A stretch of 64,000 nucleotides of DNA from Cornus controversa. Taxonomy: Eukaryota; Streptophyta; Magnoliopsida; Cornales; Cornaceae. This document shows, in pieces, positions 10,728 to 22,300 of this stretch. Numbering within the stretch: position 1 is the stretch's first letter; every line of letters starts with the position of its first letter. The DNA lies in NCBI GenBank assembly GCA_026545225.1, contig CM048850.1, forward strand, positions 7,861,501 to 7,925,500, written 5' to 3'. The notes beneath the pieces were generated by a model. The model was not told the DNA's origin. It made no database searches and saw only the letters and a list, made by a program, of their open reading frames with translations. The position numbers were made by a program, and so were the translations under genes.

Positions 10728-12246
10728 CTAAGAACCATTAGATGAAGTCACTGAAGGAACATGAAGTGTTTCTTGACACAAGTCTTTAGAGACGATGCTT
10801 GTAATATAAGATGTATCTATTTCATCGTCTGAGTTAGGAAGTATTTCGTCTTCCTTTTCAGACTTAACCCTTTCATCTTTAAGACAATTTTCAGACATAT
10901 TGGGAAAGGCAAAAGCCTTTGCACCACGACTTATTATGCTGAGCTCCATATCATGGGCACAAGTGATTCTTCAAATGTATGAGACTTGATTCCTTGTAGA
11001 ATGTAAAGAAGCTCCCAATGCATGCCTTGCATACACATTTCGACTACTGAGACTTCAAAAAGATGATCTTTGCAATTAAGACTTAAAGCTCACTAACGGT
11101 TGATATAGTCGACCACAAGCTCGTCCTTCATTTGTTTAGTGTTAGTGAGTTCTGTATGCTTACTATTCTACGAGTGTTGTAGAAGCGGTTGAGAAACTCT
11201 CACTCCATTTGCTCCCAACAGTTAATACTCACAGCTTTGAGGTCTGTATACCAATCAAATGTATTCTCTTTGAGGGAACGAACAAATTGCTAGACTAAGA
11301 GGTCCCCTTCATTACCAGCATTATTGTAGGTCTCTACAAAGTGTGCAACATGTTGTTTGGGATTGCCTCTTCCATCAAATTATTGAAACTTTGGCAGTTG
11401 ATACCCTACTAGCATTTTTAAGCTGTCAATTCTTTCGATGTATAGTTTTGAGTACATGAGAGTGCTTTTAGGGGCGCCACCATACTATTATCGGATTATG
11501 TTCGTTATCATATCCTGCAATTGTTAGACAGATAGCGAAGTGATTGGCAAATCATGGTTAGTTTCGTTAGCCGTATGTCCAAACGCAAATGTGTGATGAC
11601 GATGTTTTGATTGGGCACCTTGAAGGACTGAATTTGAAGTATTCGCAGGCAGATGTGTTGACTTGTCAAGATTTTGGATTTTAAGCTTACTCATTAGTGC
11701 GGCGATCTGCAAGTTCTTCTCTTCAATAGTCTTTGTGAGGTTTTCGATTGCGCGCGTTATCACTACCAGTTAGTCTTCCACCGAGGCTGTTCCAGTCATC
11801 ATAGCTGCGACAACATTCGAATAGGAAAGACCTTGAGGACTAACATTATTTTAAATGACCAATTATTCTGAAATCTCAAGTAATGACTTCGAGAGTGAAC
11901 CAACGCTAGAGTTGGCATCACAGACGGAGTGGGGTGAATGTGGTGGCGCCGACCTTTCTAAAATGACATCAGAATTCTTTGCCTCCTGAGGATCAATGAT
12001 GTTAACATGTTTAGTTTTCACATCCATTGGTTTAGCAGGATTGGTTTTCACCAAATCTTATTGATTCTTGAGCGAAACAATTATTTTGGTCTTGCTAAGC
12101 GTCATAGGACCTGCTAAGGTGCTGCTGGCACTTGACGGGTTCCTAGTGTTCTTGTCATTGCTTACGACAACTTTGGTGTTAGCCATTACAACAACGGTTT
12201 CTTTTAAGTTTATCTTGTTTTTCGTCTGAACCTTGGGAGGAGCCAT
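10728..12246 (-). pseudogene. gag remnant of T1
   Basis: Start codon at 12246 (MAPPKVQTKNK), matching the gag start of the related element at 57311 (MAPPKVPATNK). Further pieces in different frames include the segment at 11863-12054, a coiled stretch at 11524-11763 and the core-gag region at about 11000-11470, where codons for the GNPKQH, RSL and MCMQGMHW blocks can still be read. Several stops and frame changes break it. The last piece (10728-10949) follows the HDMELSI motif and is acidic. Non-functional capsid-type protein of a retrotransposon. Confidence 0.75.
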
Positions 12247-12310
12247 AGATTCTGATGAACAGAGTTTTGGATGTATGATGTAGGAGATAGAGATGAGAGA
12301 CAGAGATGGT

Positions 12311-12328
12311 CCCACCAAGCGTGCCAAA
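12311..12328 (-). other. T1 primer-binding site
   Basis: TTTGGCACGCTTGGTGGGA on the minus strand, next to the 5' LTR. The same site, TGGCACGCCCGGTGGGA, follows the LTR of the Tat element at 57244. This is where a host tRNA 3' end would prime minus-strand synthesis. Confidence 0.75.
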
Positions 12329-13129
12329 GATTTGTACACACAAATTTTGAGTCTGAAAATAAGATTGAAACACGTGAACAAATATATTAAATACATTAAT
12401 TTTAAGAAATATGGGTTTACAATTCTCTGTGGATCTTTACAAAAGAAAGATAAATTCCTCTGATTCGATCTCCTTGGTGATCCGGCTTCAAGGGTTGCTA
12501 GAACTTGATCTTGAATTAGATTGAAACTTTGGTGAAGAACGACACGTGGATGATGTGCTTGTTATTCTTCTCCTTTAGGGTTTAAATGCTTTGGAGTTTT
12601 GGATTTTGAGTGAAGACTTCTGCAAAGTTTTAGCTTTTTTTCTGAGAGTCTTCTGGTCCTTTTTTTCTCTAGATTCAAGGGCTATTGGAGCTTGATCTTA
12701 AATCAAGTTGTTGAGAGTTATCTTAAAGTGTTTGTTGTTGAAGAAAGCTGGTGAGAATTTCTAATCGAGGGCTGAAGAAGCTTGATTTCGAATAGTCTGG
12801 TTGATGATTCTTTAAATTTGTTGAATCGTGGAGGAGTAATGGCACGACTTTGAATGTGCTTGTTGTTGTTGTTCTTCTTCAAAGCTTTGAAGGTTGGATG
12901 AACGTATGTCTTCAGAGCTTTAAGTGTTGATTGAAGGTAGAGTTTGGCAGAGTTTCAGTATTCTGTCAGAGTCTCCTACCCCTTTCTCCCACACCCCTAG
13001 ACCTTTATTTATAGGCTCACCAGAGAGGTAGATTTAAAGCTTTCTTTTCTTCTGATAATTATCCTATAATTATCTCTTATGATAATTGTGATAATTATCC
13101 AATATATACATAATAATTATCTTTGATGA

Positions 13130-13166
<37 letters not shown>

Positions 13167-13168
<2 letters not shown>

Positions 13169-14546
13169 GAAAATTACACTCACCTCCCTTGTAAATAGGT
13201 GAAATAAAAAATACCCCCCTATAGTTTCAAAAATAACACTGACCTCCCTTGTCAGTGTTGTCGGTTGACTAATAATGTTAAAAGAAAATTATACCCATGT
13301 ACTTTTTACAATATTTTATTTAAAAATATCTAATAATGTAAAAAAAACCTATCTACCCTTTCACTTTAACCCTTTTTTTTCTCTCTCCTCTCTTTACATT
13401 TTCTCTCTCTAATCGAAGGTTAGCCAACTGGCAAACTCAAAGGATATTCTGGAGGAATCTAGCAATCGAAGGGTGGTACTAGCCCTGTATGATGCCCTAA
13501 GCGCTCGAGACGTCGATATAGTCCACAAGCTTCTTACTGCCGACCTCGAGTGGTGGTTCCATGGTCCGCCGTCCCACCAGTATATGATGTGCCTGCTCAC
13601 CGGCACTGCCTCTCCGCACGACTCCTTCGAATTCGCGCCACTCTCTGTCACCGATATCGGATCAACGTCCTCGTCGAGGGCTGTGGTCACGGCAGTTCGA
13701 TCTCTTGGAACCTTTCCCTCTTTTCTTTCGGTGCCCAACACCTCGACATCTCAGTCCGTCCGGTGCCTTTTTTTTTGTTTTTTAATTTCAAATTTTCACG
13801 GCAATTGTAAAGAAATGAGAGAAATTAACAATTGCGGACTGCATTTCCAACTCTTTCCCGCTCTCTCTCTCTCTCTGTATATATGAGCATAAGACGCTCT
13901 CACAAAATCAAATCAATTTTTACTTTACTTTTAGAGACTTCACATTCGAGTAATCTCTCTATCTCTCTCCTTACACACATACACGCACAAACATAGATTT
14001 CATGTTGATTAGATTTCATGTTGATAGATTTTTTCAATAATTTTTATTGAATTCATGTTGATGATTTATTAACATTTTCACGCTCTCTACGCTTTATGAT
14101 CTTGAACGATTTTCTCATTGATTTTGATATTCATGTTTTTGCTTTGTATTTACGTTCATGTTGGCGATTGATGAAGTCGGTTGATTCGCAAATACTGTTA
14201 GATTCCAGTTGTTTTGTTCATTTTTAGAGACATCGTAATATATATATGTATGTATATACAGTGCTGTATTTTGTTGGAAAAGATGATGATGAATAGTAGG
14301 GGCAAAATTGTCCACAAATAATATATTAAATGAGGGTATTTCAGTCCTTTCATACATTTTTGGAGCATTTTGGGATTTTTAGTTCAAATGTACAATGACA
14401 TCATTAATTTTCGTACCTGCACCACTGACAGGGGAGGTCAGTGTTACAAAAGGTACACTGACAAGGGAAGTTAGTGTTATTTTTAAAACTACAGGGGAGG
14501 TATCTGTTATTTTACCTATTTACAGGGAGGTCAGTGTAATTTTTCC
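13167..14546. mobile_element. Mutator-like element carrying a gene fragment (Pack-MULE type)
   Basis: 1,380 bp. The ends are inverted repeats of at least 60 bp: GGGAAAATTACACTCACCTC at the left and the reverse complement of GGAAAAATTACACTGACCTC at the right, continuing through TGTAAATAGGT and a CCCCTRTAGTTT block. It sits in an AT run, so the 9-bp flanks TATATATAT and TATATATAA are only weak evidence of a target duplication. The terminal sequence is shared with 36856-40309, which has a clear 9-bp duplication. It encodes no transposase but carries a wound-induced-protein-1-like fragment. Confidence 0.8.
13413..13735 (+). pseudogene. Captured wound-induced protein 1 (WUN1)-like fragment
   Basis: Plus-strand codons read SSNRRVVLALYDALSARDV, then ADLEWWFHGPPSHQYM and LLTG, which I recognise as the N-terminal half of plant wound-induced protein 1 (SnoaL/NTF2-like fold). 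At about 13660 the match changes frame and continues as NVLVEGCGHGSSISW, so a small indel has broken the frame. The C-terminal part is missing. There is no good in-frame ATG at the family's normal start. The fragment has higher GC than the surrounding transposon, as expected of captured exon sequence. Confidence 0.8.
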
Positions 14547-14753
14547 TATATATAATTATCTATTTGAACCATTTTTAAGTGGGCTTGGACGTTTTTAGAC
14601 AATTTGGATCAGCCCATGACCCATTTATTTGTAGTGGGTTTGGGCTTCAAATTATTTGACTCATTGGGCCACATTCCAAAGTGGACTAAACTGAAGATAA
14701 GCCCAAATTATATTTTGGGTCCATCATGTAATTTTTTTAATGTCTACAGTGTT

Positions 14754-15107
14754 TTCTAAGAATACACTTGAATATAATCCATGAATGTCGCAAGAGAAGG
14801 TCTTCTCATTTGAATATTTGACTTAAGATTTGAGTAAGAGACTCGACTTGGAAGCCATAGAAGTCATAGACCTTGACAACTTGGACTTATTTCATGAAGC
14901 GATTGGCGATGTTCTCTTAAACGATGCCGACTACAGTGGGATTATTTTTGTTGATTAGGTAGTGTTTTATTTTTTTGGCACTTTCAAGGTAGTTCGTGGT
15001 GTTTTTTGGTGATGCTCCATGACATAAATTTGTACTGATTTATTCATGGCGACATCTAACCTGTAATTTCTTCAGTAAACAAATCGTTTCTCATAGACGA
15101 CGCCAAC
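14754..15107 (-). pseudogene. Internal fragment of a gypsy element next to its LTR
   Basis: On the minus strand this begins with a primer-binding-site-like GTTGGCGTCGTCTATGAGAA right after the LTR at 15108. Downstream there is only a short coding-like piece (MNKSVQIYVMEHHQK) ending in stops. Element T1 inserted at its other end (14749-14753), so the rest may have been displaced or lost. Confidence 0.5.
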
Positions 15108-15551
15108 TGTTGATGCAAAAATCTGCACGATCGGTTCGCACGCCACCTTCCTGCAAGATAGGGGAGTTAGGACTAGGGACAACACCTCTTCTTACAAGAC
15201 AAAGGAGTTAGGACTAGGGCCAGCAGGGTGCTTGCTGGGTACACTCTGACAATCAAGTTAGTATTGTAATCGTATAAACATAAAATTAAATTTTGGCGTA
15301 CCTTTTGATTTGCCCGACTCTCCTTTTTATAGGAGAGGATATTTAGTAGTTGTATTCTAGTAAAAGATTCGTTCAATTACCTTCTCTAATTCAACTAGGA
15401 GATACATTAGGAGATAATATAGTTATTCTTATCTTTCAACTGTAGCTTATCTCATCCCTTTGACTCATTTGTTAAATTACCATATCAATTCTCATTTCCA
15501 CCGAGAAAAGGAGATGAGGGTTTTTTGCTGTAGAAAACTTCGGGTGTGACA
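15108..15551 (-). repeat. 5' LTR of a partial gypsy element
   Basis: 444 bp with TG...CA ends on the minus strand (TGTCACACCCGAAG at 15551 to GCATCAACA at 15108), followed by a plant-type primer-binding site. Two GAGTTAGGACTAGGG blocks repeat within it at about 15165 and 15207. No matching second LTR was found in the window. Confidence 0.65.
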
Positions 15552-16354
15552 AAAAGGAAAATCAATTTTCCAACATTGATTTGTTTAGCCTGAAAGTTTT
15601 CAAGAAAGTTATAAAATTATCGTTTTATGGTTTTGAATGCATGAAATTTAAAAGAAAAGGTCACTATTATAATTCATAAAATTTTCTTAAGAAATCCAAA
15701 AATTTCCTTGTGTTTTTTGTAAGAAAATTTTATGATAGTCAAGTGATTATAGAAAAGTACTTTCCTACAAAATTTTCATTTTCCTACCATTCAAATTCTT
15801 GAAATGTTTAATTTTTTTCTTCTTTTTTCCCTTTCTAGTTATTGCTATCTAATCAAACAGAGCCTTAAATTAATACCTTGAGAGGGATTTCCTTTCCCTC
15901 CTCCTTGTTGGGCTGGTGTGTACCATTCTTGAACGCCCGTCCATTAGTCCAATATACTGGGCCGCGAGGAAGAGGGAGTTATATGTAATTTCGCAACGTT
16001 AAACTCAAAACTTAATTGCGCGGAAAACACCAAGACGGCTTCATCATTCAAAAATTTCCAGATCCGAACCTCAAAACGGTCCACAGAATTTGAATCCTAA
16101 GCCTTCTTGACCGTTCATCCAAATCGTTCCCCACCGTCCGATCACAGCTTCTCTCTCCCAAAACAAATCTCCTTCTTTTCCATCAGCATTACCTACATTT
16201 TTCATCCAAAACCTCTCTCTCTCCATTCTTCACACACACTCTCTCTCTAGGATCCATCCCCTTTGTACTTCTGTCTTCACTACCATATATAAAAAAACTT
16301 CACAATTGACGTTCTGTTTGTTAGGTTAGGGTTTGGAAATTAATTGAGCGAGCA
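15552..16354 (+). promoter_or_regulatory. Upstream region and 5' UTR of the kinesin gene
   Basis: A TATA-like CCATATATAAAAAAAC lies at 16284-16299, about 60 bp before the start codon, so the leader would be short; a CT-rich tract (16205-16250) precedes it, as is common in plant core promoters. Two AACGG cores of the mitosis-specific activator (MYB3R site) type lie upstream: AACGGT at 16075-16080 and AACGGTCA on the minus strand at 16115-16108. The distal part (15552-15870) is AT-rich and ends in a MITE-like CTAATCAAACAGAGCC. The regulatory reading is inference. Confidence 0.5.
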
Positions 16355-19300
16355 ATGCCGTTTATATCGGAGGCAGCGAGTGCCATCAAAAGCCGGTTTG
16401 GTTTCCATGACCATTCTTCGGAGTCGGTGCCGTCGGTCCGGAGCTCTCCGGATCTCCTTAAATCCGTAACCAGGGTTTCGAGTTCTGCAGGTCGGAGTGT
16501 TGTTGTTGGCAATGTAGATGATGATCATGGAATGTTGAACCAGGGTTTCGAGTTTAATGAAGACCCTGCTTTCTGGAAAGATCACAATGTTCAGGTACTA
16601 ACTCAGGACTATTCAAATTCTTGATTTTTCCACAAATGTGTTTGTTTGTTTGGTTAGTGAGTAGATGTAGGTGTAGGAAAAGTACTATAAATAGTACCAG
16701 TTTATATGTTACTACTAGATTTTTGTTCACTTGACTGAGCTTCTCTTTGGCTTAGCTGAAGTGATTTTCCCCCTTTTACTCTTAAAATTTTGAACTTTGA
16801 TTTTGCTTTGGCTTCCTCAATTTTCTGTGTTGCCAAATCGAGGGTAAAAAGAAATAATACAAAAAAAAACTGAAGAGAAATTAGGCAGTTCATAGACTTC
16901 ATTAGGGTTCTTCAGTACGACTCTGTGTAAATGCAACTGGGAATTAGGTGGTTCACGACTTCATTAGGGTATATCTGGAACCCTGTGTAAATGCATTGGG
17001 TGACAGCCATCATTATTTGAACAAATCAGAACTTGTAAGTATTGTTGTTGATTACATAACTATGACTTTGCATTGTAAAATCACTCGAACAATAGAATAA
17101 TTTCTTCTTCTTTTTTAAATAAGCTAGCATCAAGTATTTTTTTGGTCAAAGGGAAATAGCCACATTATTTTGTTGGTCATGAAACCCCCAAATCCACCAA
17201 GTCAACAACAGCCAAATAAGGCACCAAAAGCAAATACAACAAACTAAAAGGAAACAGGAAACCAGAAAACTGGATAAACCAAATGAATGAGATAAAAATG
17301 CTGCAAAGACTGTTGATGCTATCCTTAGCCCGAGAGAAATTTACTGACAAGGCAATCAAAAGCTAAGAATTCTGAACATCATCCTCAATCTTAGCACCAG
17401 ATGTTTATCACTTTTCTTATCATTCCATGCAGTAAGGAGCTGAAAATAATCCTCCCCAAGTAGAACACTAGTACACTACACGTAGTAGAAACAATAGGAA
17501 CCGAGACTTGATCATAAGCAGGCATCAAATACCAATGCTCTTTCTAGAAAATTTAATTCCATATAGGACACAACCAGTACTGATCAAAGGCTTTATCAAG
17601 ATTATCAGCTGCAAGAGAGAGATCTGTGTGAGAACAATATCTGCAAATGACCCAACAAACACTGCATTGGTACCTGTTAAACCAGATATAAACACCCATC
17701 CAATACAGCATCCCCCAAAATAAGGGAATCAGCCCACAAGATAAGACCATAAGAGAGATTTTATTTGGAAAGATGCACTTAGAAATGTCCATTCTCTGCA
17801 CAACCATCTGTTGGATAGAAAATTGTCAACTTTGTCAAAGGAAGCAAATTTATCCTTACCACTTCCACAATTTCTTTCTGAAGAGTAGTAATGTCCTTAT
17901 GCTCATTGATATAAAATATTTTATTTCTTTCTCTCCATGTAACATAAATGGTAGCAGCCAGAGCAAGTCTGTTTAGAACAGAAACTAAAGATTTTCCTTT
18001 CAAGGTTAGGATAACACAATTGATAAGATCAGGCCATTGAAAAGGGGGCCATTGAATAGCTCCTTTAGCAGATTTATAATTCCATATTCTTTGAGTAAAA
18101 GAACAGTTAAAGAATAACTGGCTTCTATATTCTGTTTTCTCTCTGCAAAAAACACAGCTGATGTTGTTATCAACCCCATTTTAGCCATTCTATATTGAGT
18201 AAGAAGTTTATCTTGAATGGCTCACCAGAAGAAAAAGGCATGCTTTGGGATATGTTTATGAAACCAGATAGCATCATGCCAAGGAACTATATTCTGGTGC
18301 ATTCTGAGTTTTTCCCAAACTGACTTGATAGAGAATGGAGCTGTAGTAGGTAACCAAATAAACCTATCCTCTGAGGCTCAGTGAAGTTGATAAGTTTCTA
18401 AGCAATACTCTTAAATTTGTTGGCCACTGCCATTGCCCCTCCATTAGAATATCAGAATATCAGAAACCTTTGCCAGCCTGTTAAGACCTGATCCCTCTAT
18501 TGTTCTACCTTCCAACTGATCAATTAAAGGATCACTAGGCAACCAAAAGTCATATTAGAGAGATATATTATGACGTCCCACATCGCTTGGGGGAGAGGTT
18601 GTTGACACTTATATGTGTGGACACCTCTAACTGCGTAGACACGTTTTGAGGAAAACTGTGAGCACCGAGAGGAGAGTGTGCAAAGAGGACAATAATATCT
18701 ACATGGTGTGGGCGGGTCGTGACAAATGGTATTAGAGTCAATCCCCAACCGGAAATCGTGGGAGCGTCCACAAGGCTGTGAGGTTAGGCTAGCGAGAACG
18801 CTAGCTCCCAAGAGGGGGTGATTGTGACGTCCCACATTGCCTGGAGGGAGAGGTTGTTGGCACTTATATGTCTGGACACCCCTTGACTGTGTAGACACAT
18901 TTTGAGGAAAACCATGAGTACTGAGAGGAGAGTGTGCAAAGCGGACAATATCTACATGGTGTGGGCGGGTCGTGACATATATGCTTACCATTGCCTACTT
19001 CATATTTGAAATTGCTTCTGATTTTTTCTCTCAGTTTAAGGAGTTTTTTCCAAGTCCAAGTACATTCTTGAGGAACTATCGAACACCAGAAGTTTCTACC
19101 TTTTATGAGATGAGATTTAATCTATTGAATCCAAAGAGAGTTAGAATTAGGTTGAATGATGCTCCAATGTGCTTCAGCATAGCTGTCTGGTTCCAAGCCC
19201 GAATATCTTTCTACCCCAAGCCACCTTCTCATTTTGGCAAGGATACCTGATCCCATGAAACCTTAGGTCCCCTTGAGTAAGAGTGGAACCCCTCCACAGA

Positions 19301-22300
19301 AATTTTCAGAACAAAGCATTCACTTTGTTAATAACTCTTTTTGGTAAGATGAAGATTGAAGCCCAATAAATCTGCATAGAAAATAGGATTGAAGATATAA
19401 GCTGAATTCTCCCAGCAAATGATAAGTGTTTGCTGCTTGAGGATTGTATTCTATCAGTGATTTTTTACCAAATCATTACAATTTTGTTCCTTAAGTCTAC
19501 CAAAGAGAAGATGAACCCCTAGATAATGAACTGGCAAGGATGCTTTTTGAAAATTAAGAGATGAAAGGATTTCATTGATCTGTTGATCTTCAAAACCAGC
19601 ACAAAATAAAGAACTTTTGGCTGCATTAGGTTGAAAACCAGAGAGTTGCCCAAATTGATGAATAGAGTTCATAAGAATATTAACTGATGTGAGATTACCA
19701 GCAGGAAAAAGTAACAAGTCATCAACAAAAGTAAGGTGTGAAATTTTCTTATGTTTGCATCTCCAATGATATTTGAATCCCCTTTGCATAGTATTCCTAT
19801 TAAGAATACCAATCAGAATCTCCATACTTAGAACAAAAAGATAAGGTGACTTCAAAGTACCATTAATACAATCTGAAAACATTGTTATAGACATACACAC
19901 AATAATCCATTGAATAACTTGAGTAGGAAACTGAAAAGCATGAATAACAACAGTGATAAAATTTCAGAAAATTGTGTCATAAGCCTTTCTCAAATGAACT
20001 TTCACAGCCTCTCTACCTGGATTCTTAAGACTGATAGTTCAAAAGGATTTCTTGAGCTAATAATATGTTATCTGTGATTTTCCTCCTAGGGACGAAAGTT
20101 GCTTGATTTAAACTGATGCATGAGGCTAGATCAGGTTTAATTCTGTTAGCAACAATCTTAGCTATACATTTATTGCATACTGAGATTGGTCTAAAATCTG
20201 AAACAAAGGTTGGATTGGACACTTTTGGAACCAAAGTAATGATGGTAGCATTGACTTCCTTTAAGAGATTAGCAGAAGAAAAGAAAGATAGGATTGCTTT
20301 GGTCACTTCTTCTCCAAATATATGCCAAGTCCTTCTACAAAATGATATGTCATGCAAAATAGGTTGTCTCCATGCACTCTTAAGCATGATATACACCTCC
20401 ATTAAGGTGAATTCTTCATCATGCTTGTTCCATGTGGACATTGAGAAGACAAATGTTTTTTTTTTTATCAGCCCTCGCAATATGTTCCTTTGATTTTAAT
20501 GGACTCAGGGGTGGTATGATCAATGGTGATGCTGTATTACTTGAGATGCAAGAAAAGAGATGACTTTTATATGCACTAATTGGTTTACTTAGATGCCTAC
20601 AATGAACCTTAGTTTGGTATCTTTTATGAGTTTTCCTTGTGCTAGCACTATGGGTGTAATCAAAGTTAAAAGTTTTGCCTTACTATTTGACCATTCACGT
20701 TTTGGTTTCATAGTTGTCAAGATTTATTTTCTTTGATGCTCCTTAAGATTTTTGATAAAAAGGTCTTTTTTTTTTGGCTTGTATTTGGTCCTGTTTAAGA
20801 AATTTATAAGTTTCTTATAAAAGCTACTTTTTGATTGAAACTTGGTTTAGAGAGATAGGGAAGACCACATCTTAGTGTGCATTTTATGAGATTTGCTTTT
20901 GTTTTACCAGTCGAAAATTATATGTTATGTTGTTTTGCCTTTAAACACAATCATATCAAACTCCAGAAGCCAAATTGGTGTACTTAAATTTATTAATAGC
21001 TATATTTGATCATTGGTTTGTTCAAATGTGGAAGCTACATTTTGGGAACATTATCTTTCCCAAAATTCCTTAGGTACATTTTCATGTGATTTATGGGGCT
21101 AAATGACAATTACAACCAAATATTCTAGTGTCATAGAACAATAATTTTATAATTTTTTTTTTTGGAATATATGCATTGAGGTAGAGTAAATTTTTTGTAT
21201 AAATTAAAAACATGTTTTGAAATTTGCTAGTTATCAATTTTTTGCCTGGAATTATAGATTTTGTGGCATATTGTTCTGTTATGTTGTGGCCCGAATTTTG
21301 TCCCGGCCCGGGTCATGTTGCGACTCGATTTTGAACCTAAAAATGGGTTGTGTGGCCCTTGGAAAAAATTTTATGACTCGTTTTTTGCTTGTGGGTCTTG
21401 GATCCTAATTAGGATTCTCTTGTAGCCCGATATAGAAGGGCATCTAGGATTTGGATTGGGATTATGAGAAAACATTGAAAATTGCAGAAAGAGAGCGGGA
21501 GCTAGGGTTTGAGGGCTGAAACTTGTAATCTCCTTGATTTCACATAGTGAAAACTTTTGCCGAATCTTCATCGTAGACGTAGGCACATCACTAAACCATG
21601 TAAATTCTTGTGTTTTGTGTGTGGTGCTTATTTCATCTTTTGTCGTGTTTCGTGATTGTGCTTGGTTTGCGGTTGTTTGTCGTTACATGTTCTCACAGAT
21701 CTGATGTTTTTAGGTGAATTGAATCAATTGAAGTGATTTCAACTTGGAAGTTTATGATTTTTGTATTATAATCTAGTTCATGTATTTTTACTTGTGCAAG
21801 TTGTGATGTATTCTTTCATGTTTTTTTCTTCTCATGCAAGTATGGCAGCGCCCGTGCATTTGTATGTGCATGTGTGTGTGAGTTTTTGCACGTGTGAAGT
21901 GTCTGTTGCAGTCTGAGAAAGAACAAGAATTGCAATGAATGATGAACTATGATTAATGTTTTTATTCTTTGGTTAAGTATGATTAATGATGTAGTGATAA
22001 GAAAAATAAAAAGACTATTAAGAGGCTTATATTAGCTGGTCATGAAGTTATCTCATTGAATGCAACTTATAGTATTGAATATCAATAAAGAATTAGATTA
22101 TTCATTATTGTAAGTAAATTTATTGATTCTTTTGTTATCCTTAAGGTCCTAAAATTAGGAGTGATATCTTGGGCTAAACATACAATAAATCAAGCTATAG
22201 ATATATCTATTGCATTAGACATATGATAGATGTAGAAGATGGTGAAGAAGTTGGGGAAACATCTTCATTATACAAGAAGCGTTATCGACGAGATGTGGAG

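Larger units (their letters stand above)
3621..14748 (-). mobile_element. Tat-type Ty3/gypsy element, non-autonomous (T1)
   Basis: A complete element on the minus strand. The two LTRs (3621-4638 and 12333-14748) start TGTARACATT and end TGTGTACA on that strand and are flanked by identical GTGTT at 3616-3620 and 14749-14753. A primer-binding site (TTGGCACGCTTGGTGGGA) abuts the 5' LTR at 12328-12311. Only gag remnants remain; no reverse transcriptase, RNase H or integrase frame is visible in 4639-10505, so pol is lost and mobility would have depended on a helper. The internal region holds several tandem-repeat blocks, as is known for the 3' untranslated regions of Tat/Ogre elements. The same family is present in coding form at 56552-64000. 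Nested insertions: solo LTR 7913-10505 and Mutator-like element 13167-14546. Confidence 0.85.
12333..14748 (-). repeat. T1 5' LTR, split by a Mutator-like element
   Basis: Net length about 1,035 bp after removing 13167-14546, close to the 1,018 bp of the 3' LTR. The insertion lies in the (AT)n run that the 3' LTR carries uninterrupted at 4408-4442. A TATA-like CTATAAATAAAGG is present on the minus strand near 13014-13001. Confidence 0.85.

Noticed and set aside
20116..20493. Plus-strand 125-codon frame
   Set aside because: Antisense of the LINE reverse transcriptase.
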